The notes beneath the pieces are model-generated. The model searched no databases and was not told the DNA's origin. It was given only the letters and a program-made list of their open reading frames with translations. A DNA stretch of 41,175 nt, taken from Verrucomicrobiota bacterium (GTDB taxonomy: Bacteria; Verrucomicrobiota; Verrucomicrobiia; Limisphaerales; SXQI01). Shown in pieces: positions 9,118 through 17,909 of the stretch. Position 1 is the first letter of the stretch. Each line of letters opens with the position of its first letter. Where the stretch lies: contig WBXJ01000001.1 in the NCBI GenBank assembly GCA_008933045.1, positions 1-41,175 on the forward strand, given 5' to 3'. The translations under genes were made by a program, and so were the position numbers.

Positions 9118-10251
9118 TCACCCAATTTTCGCGAGCAACTCGTCGTTGGTTTTATGCTTTTTGAGCGCGGCAGTTAATGTTTCCATCGCCTCGACTGGGT
9201 TAAGATCGACCATCATCCGTCTCAACTTCCGGATCGGTTCCAAATTCTGCGGCGCAAAAAGTTTTTCCTCCTTGCGAGTGCCACTCTTTGGAATATCAAT
9301 CGCAGGATACAATCGGCGTTCCGACAGTTTACGATCCAAAATCAGTTCCATATTTCCAGTGCCCTTGAACTCTTGAAAAATAAGTTCATCCATCCGCGAA
9401 CCAGTATCGATCAACGCGGTCGCGATGATCGTCATCGAGCCGCCCTCCTCGACTTTGCGAGCTGCAGCGAACATTTTACGTGGGATCTCTAACGCACGCG
9501 CATCCACGCCCCCTGTCATGGTTCGTCCCGATCCGCCGTGCACACTGTTGTAAGCGCGAGCGACGCGGGTGATCGAATCGAGCAACACAAAAACGTCCTT
9601 ACCCGATTCGACAATACGACGACAACGTTCGATCATGAACCGTGACAACCGGACATGCGTCTCCAAATCTTGATCATTACTGGAGGCAACCACCTCAGCT
9701 TTAACCGAACGTTGGAAATCGGTAACTTCCTCCGGTCGCTCATCAATCAGCAACACGAGGACATGGACATCCGGATGGTTTTCTTGCACCGCGTTGGCGA
9801 TGAGCTTCAGGATCGTCGTTTTACCCGTGCGAGGCGGTGCCACGATCAAACCCCGTGTTCCCCGACCAATCGGAGTCACCAGATCAATAATCCGGGTCTC
9901 AATAATATCGGGGGACGTCTCCAGTCGAAACTTCTCGAAAGGATCAATCGTCGTCAGATTCTCAAATCGAACCGATTTGGTAAAATCATTGAAAAGCAAC
10001 CCGTTGACCTTCTCAACCTCGCGCAGTTGAGGACTCGTCCCGCGATGCGGTGGTTGAGTGGTGCCTTCTACAAGGCAACCTTCTCTTAGAAAACACCGTT
10101 TAATCGTGTCAGGTGTGACAAAAATATCGGTTGGTTTAGGTTGAAAACGGTGCGCGGATGACCGGAGAAATCCGAAGCCCTTCTCCGAAATCTCAAGATA
10201 TCCTGATCCCGGCTCAGTTACGACCGGAGTTTGATTTACATTCTGTTTCAT
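9118..10251 (-). CDS. rho: Transcription termination factor Rho, short form
   Basis: 377 residues. The cold-shock-like primary RNA-binding domain comes first (about 15-90; GYLEISEKGFGFLRS, DIFVTPDTIKR). The RecA-type ATPase follows, with Walker A PPRTGKT (139-145), the Walker B region LVLLIDERPEEVTDFQRSVK, the Q-loop region SGRTMTGGVDARAL and the R-loop/arginine-finger region TGNMELILDRKLSERRL. All core ATPase and RNA-translocation motifs are present, so it should be an active hexameric RNA helicase that ends transcription. Compared with E. coli Rho (419 residues) it lacks the roughly 45-residue N-terminal helical domain. The gene has a 335-base leader and its own hairpin terminator, so it is probably a single-gene transcript. 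Confidence 0.97.
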   Translation of the reverse strand: MKQNVNQTPVVTEPGSGYLEISEKGFGFLRSSAHRFQPKPTDIFVTPDTIKRCFLREGCLVEGTTQPPHRGTSPQLREVEKVNGLLFNDFTKSVRFENLTTIDPFEKFRLETSPDIIETRIIDLVTPIGRGTRGLIVAPPRTGKTTILKLIANAVQENHPDVHVLVLLIDERPEEVTDFQRSVKAEVVASSNDQDLETHVRLSRFMIERCRRIVESGKDVFVLLDSITRVARAYNSVHGGSGRTMTGGVDARALEIPRKMFAAARKVEEGGSMTIIATALIDTGSRMDELIFQEFKGTGNMELILDRKLSERRLYPAIDIPKSGTRKEEKLFAPQNLEPIRKLRRMMVDLNPVEAMETLTAALKKHKTNDELLAKIG

Positions 10252-10389
10252 TATTCTATGTCCGAACGATCTCCCCTAGACTTAGCCCTCTGACTAAATT
10301 GAATTTTAGAATTGGGAACACCGAAAGCACGCAATGGTATTTGGAAATTCCAAGCCGAAGTCCTCTCGGTTGAGACCTGTGACAAATTC

Positions 10390-10418
10390 TTAATACTCTT
10401 TCCCCAACGAAAGTGCAA
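10390..10418 (-). promoter_or_regulatory. Candidate sigma70-like promoter in the rho leader
   Basis: Within the 335-base gene-free stretch 10252-10586, the minus strand has TTGCAC, 17 bases, then TATTAA (matches of 3/6 and 4/6 to consensus). This would start transcription near 10383 and give a leader of about 130 bases before the rho ATG. Rho genes are commonly autoregulated through long leaders, so the length may matter. No small gene or clear riboswitch is visible in the stretch. Confidence 0.3.
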
Positions 10419-10586
10419 CCGGTTTTCTCCACGAAAGTTTCCTCAAAAAACGTTATTTGGCGAAAACGCGTCAAACCGAACTAAACGGCGGAAGCTCGGG
10501 TGAACTCCGGTGAGTAACAATGGGAATCAGATTGCGTCCAAAAATCAGAATCTTCGCCGGCCGAAAATGTTGTGACGGGCCCGTTT

Positions 10587-11672
10587 CTATGCCAATAGTT
10601 TGAGAAACTTGTAGATCAGGTAGGCGGTGCCACCACTCACTGGGATTGTTAGAAACCAGGCCCAGAGAATTCGTTCAACCACTCCCCATTTAATAGCGTT
10701 GAATCGTTTGGCACTTCCGACCCCCATAATTGAGGACGAAATTACGTGGGTTGTGGAGACAGGAATGCCGAAGTGGGAAGCGAGCCAGATTACCGTGGCC
10801 GAGCTGGTCTCGGCTGCAAAACCGTTGATGGGGTGTAGCTTCACCATTTTATGACCGAGAGTTTTAATGATGCGCCAACCGCCCGCTGCCGTGCCTGCGG
10901 CCATGGTGATCGCGCAGACTATTTTGATCCATGTGGAAATTTCAACACCTTTGCCCGGTGCCGCCTCTGCCAACCGGAGGAAGGAGAGCCAATTCGGCAG
11001 GTCATCAAACACGCCGGATTTGGTTCCTACGACGAGGGTGAGGGCGATGATTCCCATCGTTTTCTGGGCGTCATTAGTGCCGTGCATCACCCCCATGGCC
11101 CCAGCACTAATGATTTGTGCCTTGCCAAAAAAATTGTTGATGAGACTGGGTTTGAGTTTGATCAAAGTAACGTAGAGCAGTGCCATGACGGCAAAACCGA
11201 TGGCAAAGCCAAGTAGCGGGGAGCTGATCATCGGGATAATCACCTTCCACAAAACTCCTTTGCCGTTGTACCAATGGTCGATAGCAGGTTGCGACCAGAT
11301 GATGGCGGACCAATTGCCGTCGGCGGCGGCGAGCGTCGCTCCGCAGAGTCCGCCAATCAATGCGTGGCTTGAGCTCGATGGAATCCCAAACCACCAAGTG
11401 ATGAGATTCCAAAGGATGGCACCCAAAAGCGCACACAACAGCACATGAGAGTCAACCCACTTGGCATCAACAAGGCCAGAAGCAATGGTTTTTGCGACAG
11501 CTGTCCCGATCAATGCTCCGACTAAGTTAGTAATAGAGGCCAAAAAGATGGCTTGTCGTGGTGTGAGCACCTTGGTGGAGACTACGGTGGCGATCGAATT
11601 AGCTGTATCGTGGAAACCATTGATGTACTCAAACACCAAAGCCACGATCACCACGGTCAAGATCAAAGTCAT
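10587..11672 (-). CDS. pit: PiT-family inorganic phosphate transporter
   Basis: 361 residues, mostly hydrophobic, with about ten membrane helices. It carries the two inverted signature copies of the PiT family: GFHDTANSIATVVSTKVLTP near the start and GIPVSTTHVISSSIMGVGS near the end. GTNDAQKTMGIIALTLVVGT is a third conserved stretch. The family carries phosphate, often as a neutral metal complex, into the cell using the proton or sodium gradient. The gene follows the DUF47 gene by only 6 bases. This DUF47-PiT pair recurs widely, and the DUF47 protein is thought to modulate the transporter. Its length is typical of the short bacterial subgroup. Confidence 0.93.
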   Translation of the reverse strand: MTLILTVVIVALVFEYINGFHDTANSIATVVSTKVLTPRQAIFLASITNLVGALIGTAVAKTIASGLVDAKWVDSHVLLCALLGAILWNLITWWFGIPSSSSHALIGGLCGATLAAADGNWSAIIWSQPAIDHWYNGKGVLWKVIIPMISSPLLGFAIGFAVMALLYVTLIKLKPSLINNFFGKAQIISAGAMGVMHGTNDAQKTMGIIALTLVVGTKSGVFDDLPNWLSFLRLAEAAPGKGVEISTWIKIVCAITMAAGTAAGGWRIIKTLGHKMVKLHPINGFAAETSSATVIWLASHFGIPVSTTHVISSSIMGVGSAKRFNAIKWGVVERILWAWFLTIPVSGGTAYLIYKFLKLLA

Positions 11673-11678
11673 GGTCGA

Positions 11679-12308
11679 TTACGAGTTCTTCAGGACGATG
11701 TGTGAGATGACATTTCCCGCGTCGCGGCAACGGTCAGCAACCTTCTCGAGCAATTCGAACACATCTTTGAGGAATACAACTTGGACGGAGTCTGAGTTCG
11801 AGTTGTAAAGGTCCTTGAGGAGTTCGAGCATCAATTTGTCGGCCTCGCCTTCGAGCACCTGTAGCCGTTCGTTGTGGGATCGAATGTTTTCTAAATTACC
11901 CCCCGATCGCATGGATTGTAGCATCGTGAGTAATGTTTGCGTCGATTTATCGAGGATCACGATTTGCCGAGTAATATCGACGTTCTTAAGCAACTGCGGA
12001 GCCAGAAGAATTCGCTCGGCGATTTTCTCCACGGTCTTTGGAATTTTGTACAGGCTGACGGATAAAGCCTCGATGTCCTCACGCTCGAGTGCGGTGACGA
12101 ACGTGGTGCAAAGGGCGTCACTAATCTCGTCCGCAATCCGCTTCTCCTTGCGGCGGGAGAGGATGAATTCATCCAAAGTTTTCAACTGGTCGGAGTTTTC
12201 GAGAAATTTGGAGAGTGCCTGGACACTGGTGCAAGCCTCGCGTGCGCTAGCTTCCAGCAGATCAAAAAACTGATCCTTCTTACCGAGTATCTGTTGCAGA
12301 TTGAACAT
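11679..12308 (-). CDS. DUF47 (PhoU-like) phosphate-transport accessory protein
   Basis: 209 residues from the ATG at 12306-12308; a TTG-started extension to 12413 is possible but does not resemble the family. The start MFNLQQILGKKDQFFDLLEA and the all-helical body (ADEISDALCTTFVTALEREDIEAL, KTVEKIAERI, VFELLEKVADRCRDAGNVI) match the DUF47/PhoU-like fold: two three-helix bundles with repeated acidic Glu/Asp motifs that bind metal clusters in relatives. It sits directly upstream of the PiT transporter in one transcript. It probably gates or regulates phosphate uptake. Assignment is from family knowledge; no enzymatic role is claimed. Confidence 0.9.
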   Translation of the reverse strand: MFNLQQILGKKDQFFDLLEASAREACTSVQALSKFLENSDQLKTLDEFILSRRKEKRIADEISDALCTTFVTALEREDIEALSVSLYKIPKTVEKIAERILLAPQLLKNVDITRQIVILDKSTQTLLTMLQSMRSGGNLENIRSHNERLQVLEGEADKLMLELLKDLYNSNSDSVQVVFLKDVFELLEKVADRCRDAGNVISHIVLKNS

Positions 12309-12490
12309 AAGTTGATCTGTCGTAGCACAATGGACACAATGCGCAAGAAATGTTAACTTGGATTTTGTGAAAGCAAATTCTCCAGAACCGTTTTTTTGGA
12401 ACTTTTGGTGCAATCGTGCTGAAAAAGGTTGACCTCCTTGGTGGTGAGTTTAAGTTTTAGTTGAACAGTTTAAAAACCCGACTTGTAATC

Positions 12491-12934
12491 ATGAGCACTT
12501 ACGTACCTCTAATCTCTTCCGGTGTGGCCGGTCCTCTTGGCGTTCTACATCTTCCTCGCCTTTGGCTTAAAGCATCGCTTGAAGCCACTGCACAAATCGC
12601 TGCCGGCTATCCTGGTTGCGGCAAAGGTTACGATCAAATGGTCCTTGATGGACTCGGCTTGGATCGTCAGGCAACTCTGGACTTCATCAAATCCCAACGA
12701 CCAACTTACACAGCCTTTGAGGCTTGGGTCAAAACCCAGTCTGGTGTTAATCTCAGCAAGGCATCTGTACAGAAATTGAATCTGTCGATTCAGGGCTATA
12801 TCCATGCCGACGACACCCGTAAAGGGATCCTCGCGGCAAGTGGCCTTGCTGATGACGGTTCCGTGTTTCCTGATGCGATCAATTTGAACAATCTCGACGA
12901 TTGGAACGAGTTCCACGCTGCGGTGTTGAAGTAA
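12491..12934 (+). CDS. DUF5069 domain protein
   Basis: About 147 residues from the ATG at 12491 (an in-frame upstream codon at 12461 would add ten residues). The start, PLISSGVAGPLGVLHLPRLW, and the later QIAAGYPGCGKGYDQMVLDG resemble DUF5069, a small soluble family common in Verrucomicrobia and Planctomycetes. No signal peptide or membrane helix is visible, so it is probably cytoplasmic. The function is unknown. It stands alone: divergent from the phosphate genes and closed by a strong terminator. No catalytic motif can be named with confidence. Confidence 0.8.
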   Translation: MSTYVPLISSGVAGPLGVLHLPRLWLKASLEATAQIAAGYPGCGKGYDQMVLDGLGLDRQATLDFIKSQRPTYTAFEAWVKTQSGVNLSKASVQKLNLSIQGYIHADDTRKGILAASGLADDGSVFPDAINLNNLDDWNEFHAAVLK

Positions 12935-12951
12935 TTTCTGCGAGTTGACAT

Positions 12952-12986
12952 GCCGGGGGTGGGATTGTCCTCACCTCCGGCTTTTT
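12952..12986 (+). terminator. Intrinsic terminator after the DUF5069 gene
   Basis: A GC-rich stem of about 12 pairs (two of them G-T) begins at GCCGGGGGTGGG and closes with CCTCACCTCCGGC around a short loop, followed by TTTTT. It lies 17 bases past the stop codon and separates this gene from accA. Confidence 0.9.
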
Positions 12987-13072
12987 GCATGCTCGAATTC
13001 GGGTTGCCACGCCGATCTCAGAATCCTACTATTGGATTCCGCGTTAGCTAATGTTTGGAGCCGGTTATCTCT

Positions 13073-14050
13073 ATGAAGCACCACTTAGACTTTGAAAAGC
13101 CGATCGTCGAACTGCAGCGGATGCTTGATGATCTTCGCACTCATCCGGAGACGCATTCGTTAAAAATCAGTCTGGAAGACGAGATTCTACTGATCGAGAA
13201 AAAGATTGAGGAAACGCGTCAGGAGATTTTCTCGAATCTGACTTCTTGGCAACGTGTTCAGCTAGCTCGCCATCCCAAGCGGCCCTTCTCTCTCGATTAT
13301 TTGCGGATGACTTTCAGTCATTTTTCAGAATTACACGGGGATCGTCTCTTTTTGGACGATCATGCGATTGTCGGTGGCTTCGCTTATTTGAAGAAACGGA
13401 AGGTGTTGGTTATTGGTACTCAGAAGGGTCGGGATACTAAAGAAAACATTAAACGCAACTTCGGCTCGGCTCATCCGGAAGGTTATCGAAAGGCGCTTCG
13501 ACTGATGCGCCTCGCCTCCAAATTTGGAATTCCAATTATTACATTGATCGATACGGCGGGTGCTTTTCCGGGCGTTGGTGCTGAGGAACGTCACATTGCC
13601 GAGGCGATCGGCGTTAATCTTCGCGAGATGATGATGCTCGAGGTACCGATCGTCGCCGCTGTTATAGGTGAGGGAGGATCGGGAGGAGCGTTGGGGATCG
13701 GGATCGCGGATCGAGTATTAATTTTAGAAAATGCCTATTATTCGGTGATCAGTCCAGAAGGCTGCGCAGCGATTTTGTGGAAGGATCGTGCTGCTGCACC
13801 AAAGGCTGCCGAAGCCCTCAAAATTACTGCCAAGCAACTCCTCGATCTCGGATTGGTTGATGAGATAGTGCCCGAGCCAATGGGAGGGGCCCATCAAGAC
13901 CCCGAGGTCACAAGTCAGAATCTACAGGAGGTTCTTATTAAAAACCTTGAGGCTATCTCAAAACTTTCTGTGAAGGATCTGTTGGCCAGCCGTTATGCCA
14001 AGTTTCGGGCTCACGGTCATGTGTTTGAAGAGGTGAACACTGCCGCTTGA
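13073..14050 (+). CDS. accA: Acetyl-CoA carboxylase carboxyltransferase subunit alpha
   Basis: 325 residues from the ATG at 13073 (MKHHLDFEKPIVELQRMLDD), which matches the family start better than the upstream TTG at 13055. Family segments are clear: the N-terminal helical region ending SNLTSWQRVQLARHPKRP, GTQKGRDTKENIKRNFGSAH, ITLIDTAGAFPGVGAEERH, VAAVIGEGGSGGALGIGIAD and SVISPEGCAAILWKD. These form the crotonase-like carboxybiotin-binding site. With AccD it transfers the carboxyl group from biotin to acetyl-CoA, giving malonyl-CoA for fatty-acid synthesis. Only accA is here; accD, accB and accC must lie elsewhere. manA follows after 2 bases and is probably co-transcribed. Confidence 0.97.
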   Translation: MKHHLDFEKPIVELQRMLDDLRTHPETHSLKISLEDEILLIEKKIEETRQEIFSNLTSWQRVQLARHPKRPFSLDYLRMTFSHFSELHGDRLFLDDHAIVGGFAYLKKRKVLVIGTQKGRDTKENIKRNFGSAHPEGYRKALRLMRLASKFGIPIITLIDTAGAFPGVGAEERHIAEAIGVNLREMMMLEVPIVAAVIGEGGSGGALGIGIADRVLILENAYYSVISPEGCAAILWKDRAAAPKAAEALKITAKQLLDLGLVDEIVPEPMGGAHQDPEVTSQNLQEVLIKNLEAISKLSVKDLLASRYAKFRAHGHVFEEVNTAA

Positions 14051-14052
14051 TT

Positions 14053-15027
14053 ATGCTTTACCCGTTGATGTTCGAGCCGATCTTCCAACCCCGCATCTGG
14101 GGTGGTCGATCCCTCGAAACGCTCTACGGCAAAGCATTGCCCGCCGATGTTCCAATTGGTGAATCGTGGGAAATCTCAGATCGCGGGGATGCCACTAGTA
14201 TTATTTCCAACGGCAATCTAGCTGGCAAATCCTTGCGATGGTTGATGGAGGAGCATGGTTCCAAGGTGATGGGTAAGGCCAAAGCCTTGAACGGAAGATT
14301 TCCTTTATTGATCAAAATCCTCGACGCTCGGGAAAAACTTTCACTTCAGGTTCATCCTCCAGCACATTTGGCAGCGGCCTTAAAAGGAGAGCCGAAGACT
14401 GAGATGTGGTATTTTACCCAGGCCGAACCCAAGGCAGAGATTTTTGCGGGGTTGAAATCTGGCGTCACTGAGTCGATGTTTGCAGCCAAGACACACGATG
14501 GGACAGTTGCGGAATGTTTTCATCGTATCCCTGTCCGCCAAGGTGATGCTATGTTTTTACCCAGCGGCCGTGTGCATGCACTAGGGCAGGGGATGGTCAT
14601 CTTCGAAATTCAGCAGAATTCAGACACTACCTATCGGGTATTTGATTGGAATCGGACCGACAACCAAGGTATGCGCCGCGATCTGCACATCGAGCAATCC
14701 CTACGTTGCATTGACTTTGATGACGTGGAGCCGAGCCTGATTGAAGTGATCAGTCCGCTGGAAGCCCAAGGTGTGCGGGTGTGTTCCTTGGTGGATCATG
14801 AACTGTTTCATGTAGATTTGGTTGAAACCCAAGGCACCTCAACCCTGCAGTATTCTCTAGAATCTCCAATGGTCGTGGGTGTTGTTCAAGGGGGTGCCTT
14901 AATTCAACACGGCTCAGAACAGATCAACCTTTCGGCGGGCAATTTTGCGCTCATTCCGGCCAACCTCGCCCGAATCGAGATTTGCGCCACCGCGCAAGCT
15001 CGCCTGCTTCTCGCTTCACCCAATTGA
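14053..15027 (+). CDS. manA: Class I mannose-6-phosphate isomerase
   Basis: 324 residues from the ATG at 14053, two bases after the accA stop. The start PLMFEPIFQPRIWGGRSLET is typical. Zinc ligands are recognisable in SLQVHPPAHLA (Gln, His), the Glu of TEMWYF and the His of GRVHALGQG, and the active-site segment EIQQNSDTTYRVFDWNR is present. It interconverts mannose 6-phosphate and fructose 6-phosphate in the cytoplasm. The length matches the short, Bacillus-like form, not the roughly 390-residue E. coli form. Pairing with accA looks incidental and has no metabolic logic I can see. Confidence 0.94.
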   Translation: MLYPLMFEPIFQPRIWGGRSLETLYGKALPADVPIGESWEISDRGDATSIISNGNLAGKSLRWLMEEHGSKVMGKAKALNGRFPLLIKILDAREKLSLQVHPPAHLAAALKGEPKTEMWYFTQAEPKAEIFAGLKSGVTESMFAAKTHDGTVAECFHRIPVRQGDAMFLPSGRVHALGQGMVIFEIQQNSDTTYRVFDWNRTDNQGMRRDLHIEQSLRCIDFDDVEPSLIEVISPLEAQGVRVCSLVDHELFHVDLVETQGTSTLQYSLESPMVVGVVQGGALIQHGSEQINLSAGNFALIPANLARIEICATAQARLLLASPN

Positions 15028-15050
15028 ACGCGGCCATCTTGAGGTAAGGC

Positions 15051-16373
15051 TCAGGCGCGGTGCCGGTTTCGGTCAAGCAACACGGCACCCAAAATCACCA
15101 GACCTAACACGACTTTTTGCGTGTAACTCTCAACATCCGTTAAATTCATGCCGTTCTGAATCACAGCGATGGTGAAGGCTCCGGTAAGGGTTCCAAACAT
15201 TTTTCCCTCGCCTCCACTCAGGCTGGTTCCACCGACCACCACGGCGGCAATGACGTAAAGTTCGTACATAGTGCCATAAGTCGGCGAGCCACTTTTGAGT
15301 TGAGAAGCCATAATCACTCCTCCCAAGCCAGCGAGCAAAGCGCTAGCGATGTAAGCAAACATCAACACTCGTTGCACAGGCACTCCGGAGAGCCTTGCGG
15401 CCTCGCGGTTTCCTCCCACCGCATAAAGGTAACGACCCTGCTTCATGCGAGACATGAGAATATGAGCCAGAGCATAAAGAATCAGCATCAACACAACCGC
15501 GTTGGGTAATTCAAAAAAATCTGCACCACGCCCCAGCCAAACAAAGGAATCCGAGATTTGGTAGATGGATTGGCCCTTGGCAATAATGTAGGCCAACCCG
15601 CTCCCAACCAGCATCATTGCCAAGGTCACAATAAATGGCGGGATTCCGAAGCGAGTAATCATCAGCCCCGAGAATAGCCCGACGACCCCACAAAGCAGAA
15701 TCGAGACGACGCAGGCAAGAAGCATTCCCATCGGAGTCGCGGTCATGCCACCCGCGAAATCACGAATAAATTTTGCAGCGAGTACCGCTGAAAGTGCGAG
15801 CAAACTTCCCACGGAAAGATCGATGCCCCCCGTGATAATCACCAGCGTCATGCCAATGGCAACGATCGCAATGACAGCAATCTGGTTGGCGATATTGAGC
15901 AAATTGTCTGACTTGAGAAAGTCAGGCCACCGATAAGTCTTTGGAGTGATCACTTTGGGTTCGCCGAGAGCGGGAAAGCTCGTTTTGAGATCTGAGAATA
16001 ATAACCAACCGCCAGTGACTTGGGTGCATGCAATAGCTTCTAGCTTTTCAGAAGCAGTAACAATTTTTTGTAATGCCTCGCGAGCGTCCTTCGGTTCTCC
16101 TTTCGCGATCCCAAGTATGCGCACTCCTGATGCCAAGAGGTCGCGCTCGAGTTTCTTTGAGAAGGCGGCATCTCCCGGCTGTTCACTAGTAACAATCAAA
16201 ACTCTCGGTGCATTTTTGAAATCCTCCAAAATTGCAGCGGCGACATCTTTAGCGGCGGCCTCCCCGGTGGGAGATTGTTCCTTGTAGGTTTTTGCACTAA
16301 AGAATGCACAAAGGAGAAGCAGGACGAACACCATGCCGTAATCGGCGAAAAATCGAGGGAATGTAAGTTTCAT
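15051..16373 (-). CDS. RbsC-type sugar ABC permease with an inserted periplasmic domain
   Basis: 440 residues, about 100 more than a normal RbsC. After the first membrane helix (about 11-27), roughly 120 residues with no strong hydrophobic stretch intervene (about 30-150). They show alternating strand and helix patterns such as APRVLIVTSEQPGDAAFSKK and LLASGVRILGIAKGEPKDA. From about residue 155 the sequence is standard RbsC: IANQIAVIAIVAIGMTLVII, GGIDLSVGSLLALSAVLAA, GNREAARLSGVPVQRVLMF and AAVVVGGTSLSGGEGKMFGT. It should be the membrane channel of a ribose-type importer with the ATPase 4 bases upstream and the binding protein beyond. The insert resembles half of a type I periplasmic binding protein (inference) and may modify substrate delivery. 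Confidence 0.92.
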   Translation of the reverse strand: MKLTFPRFFADYGMVFVLLLLCAFFSAKTYKEQSPTGEAAAKDVAAAILEDFKNAPRVLIVTSEQPGDAAFSKKLERDLLASGVRILGIAKGEPKDAREALQKIVTASEKLEAIACTQVTGGWLLFSDLKTSFPALGEPKVITPKTYRWPDFLKSDNLLNIANQIAVIAIVAIGMTLVIITGGIDLSVGSLLALSAVLAAKFIRDFAGGMTATPMGMLLACVVSILLCGVVGLFSGLMITRFGIPPFIVTLAMMLVGSGLAYIIAKGQSIYQISDSFVWLGRGADFFELPNAVVLMLILYALAHILMSRMKQGRYLYAVGGNREAARLSGVPVQRVLMFAYIASALLAGLGGVIMASQLKSGSPTYGTMYELYVIAAVVVGGTSLSGGEGKMFGTLTGAFTIAVIQNGMNLTDVESYTQKVVLGLVILGAVLLDRNRHRA

Positions 16374-16377
16374 CTTT

Positions 16378-17868
16378 TTAGGACATGGCTAGCTGCATGA
16401 TTTGCTCCTGGGTCGCCTGCCGGACATCGTTAATTTCACCCGTCACACGTCCCTCGTGCATGACAAGGATCCGGTCGGCCATGCCGAGCACTTCTGGAAA
16501 CTCGGAACTGATCATAATGATCGCTTTTCCAGCAGCGGCGAGTTCGTTCATAAGGAGGTAAATTTCGTATTTCGCACCGACATCGATACCTCGTGTCGGC
16601 TCATCAAAGATTAACACCTCACAATTGCGAGCCAGCCATTTTGACAACACGACTTTCTGTTGGTTGCCGCCTGAAAGGTGATTAGAAATTTGTTCCTGAT
16701 TGGACACTTTGATCTTAAGTAAACCGATGTAATGATCCAACTCCCTGCGTTCGCGACTCTGGCGCACAAACCCACGATGAGAAAGCCACGTCAGATTGGG
16801 GAGACCAAAATTCTCACGCACCGAGTGTTTGAGTATCAACCCCTGCAATTTGCGATCCTCGGTCAACAGGCCGATACCCAAGGAGATAGCCTCCTTGGGA
16901 GAGCGAATCGTTAACTCCTTGCCATCAAGTCGGATCGTTCCAGCATCGCGGGCATCGGCTCCAAAAATTAACCTCACGGTTTCCGTGCGTCCGGCACCGA
17001 CTAATCCCGTCAGGGCAAGAATCTCTCCTCGGCGCACAGTCAACGAAACATTCTGAACAGTGCGACCACGTCTCAAACCGGTGGCTTCGAGACGCGTTGC
17101 TCCGATCATGGAATTCCGTTTGGGAAATTCATCCTTCAGATCGCGACCCACCATCAGTTCAATCATTTCGTTCCGGGTGATTTGTTTGATAGGTCGATCC
17201 CCTACGTTTTTTCCGTCGCGCAGAACAGTCACACGGTCGGCAATCGCTGCGATCTCGTCGAGTCGATGACTGATGTAGATAATGCCGATGCCTTGCCGTT
17301 TTAAATCTCGAATGATTTCGAATAAACGCCCCACCTCATAGGAAGTTAGTGTTGCACTGGGTTCGTCCATCACAATGATGCGAGCATCGAACGCGAGTGC
17401 TTTGGCGATCTCAACCAATTGTTGCTGCGCTGTGCTGAGCCTTCGGCAGGGGGTATCAATCTCTATCTCAACACCGAGCCGTTTAAATAATTCTGTCGCA
17501 GACCGACGCTCCTGATTGCGGGCCACAAAACCACCACGAGTGATCTCATGACCGAGGAAAAGATTTTCGGAAGCAGTGAGGCTTGGAACAAGATTAAACT
17601 CTTGATAAATGACAGCAACTCCCGCGCTCCGAGAATCTTTGAGGGAGTGAAATGGAATCTCCCGACCGTCGATCAATATCCCGCCTTGATCTGCGTGATC
17701 AGCCCCTCCCAGCACTTTCATTAGGGTGCTCTTACCAGCCCCATTCTCGCCGAGCAACGCCAGCACCTCCCCTGCATGCAGCGTCAAGTTGACACCACGC
17801 AAGGCTTGCACCCCGGGGAAAGACTTAACGATCCCCCTCATTTCGAGGAGCGGGGCGGTGTCGATCAT
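16378..17868 (-). CDS. Sugar ABC transporter ATP-binding protein, RbsA/MglA type (two ATPase domains)
   Basis: 496 residues with two tandem ABC domains, the usual length for RbsA. The first has Walker A GENGAGKST, the signature LSTAQQQLVEIAKAL and Walker B IIVMDEPSATLTS. The second has the degenerate Walker A GLVGAGRTE typical of RbsA/MglA, an intact signature LSGGNQQKVVLSKWL and Walker B VLIFDEPTRGIDVG. This asymmetry is a family trait and not decay. It drives uptake of a pentose or similar sugar with the neighbouring permease and binding protein. The 41-base gap to the binding-protein gene and 4-base gap to the permease indicate one operon. The sugar is not certain; deoC nearby favours a pentose. 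Confidence 0.94.
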   Translation of the reverse strand: MIDTAPLLEMRGIVKSFPGVQALRGVNLTLHAGEVLALLGENGAGKSTLMKVLGGADHADQGGILIDGREIPFHSLKDSRSAGVAVIYQEFNLVPSLTASENLFLGHEITRGGFVARNQERRSATELFKRLGVEIEIDTPCRRLSTAQQQLVEIAKALAFDARIIVMDEPSATLTSYEVGRLFEIIRDLKRQGIGIIYISHRLDEIAAIADRVTVLRDGKNVGDRPIKQITRNEMIELMVGRDLKDEFPKRNSMIGATRLEATGLRRGRTVQNVSLTVRRGEILALTGLVGAGRTETVRLIFGADARDAGTIRLDGKELTIRSPKEAISLGIGLLTEDRKLQGLILKHSVRENFGLPNLTWLSHRGFVRQSRERRELDHYIGLLKIKVSNQEQISNHLSGGNQQKVVLSKWLARNCEVLIFDEPTRGIDVGAKYEIYLLMNELAAAGKAIIMISSEFPEVLGMADRILVMHEGRVTGEINDVRQATQEQIMQLAMS

Positions 17869-17909
17869 AGGATGAAAGCGTCCTCCAATCCGTGCCGATT
17901 CCTCGGCGA

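Noticed and set aside
10553..10565. Palindrome TTCGCCGGCCGAA after the PiT gene as a terminator
   Set aside because: The stem is only 4 pairs with a GC loop and has no adjacent T run, so it is too weak to call.
10252..10586. Short open frames in the rho leader region (for example 10256-10474 minus, 10312-10503 plus)
   Set aside because: They overlap one another, show no family resemblance, signal or ribosome-binding site, and the region reads as an untranslated leader.
12309..12413. N-terminal extension of the DUF47 protein from a TTG start
   Set aside because: The extra 35 residues are not like the family, which begins at the internal ATG.
16399..16403. Loss of function in the second ATPase domain of the RbsA-like protein because its Walker A is GLVGAGRTE
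   Set aside because: That degenerate Walker A is normal for RbsA/MglA proteins and does not indicate decay.
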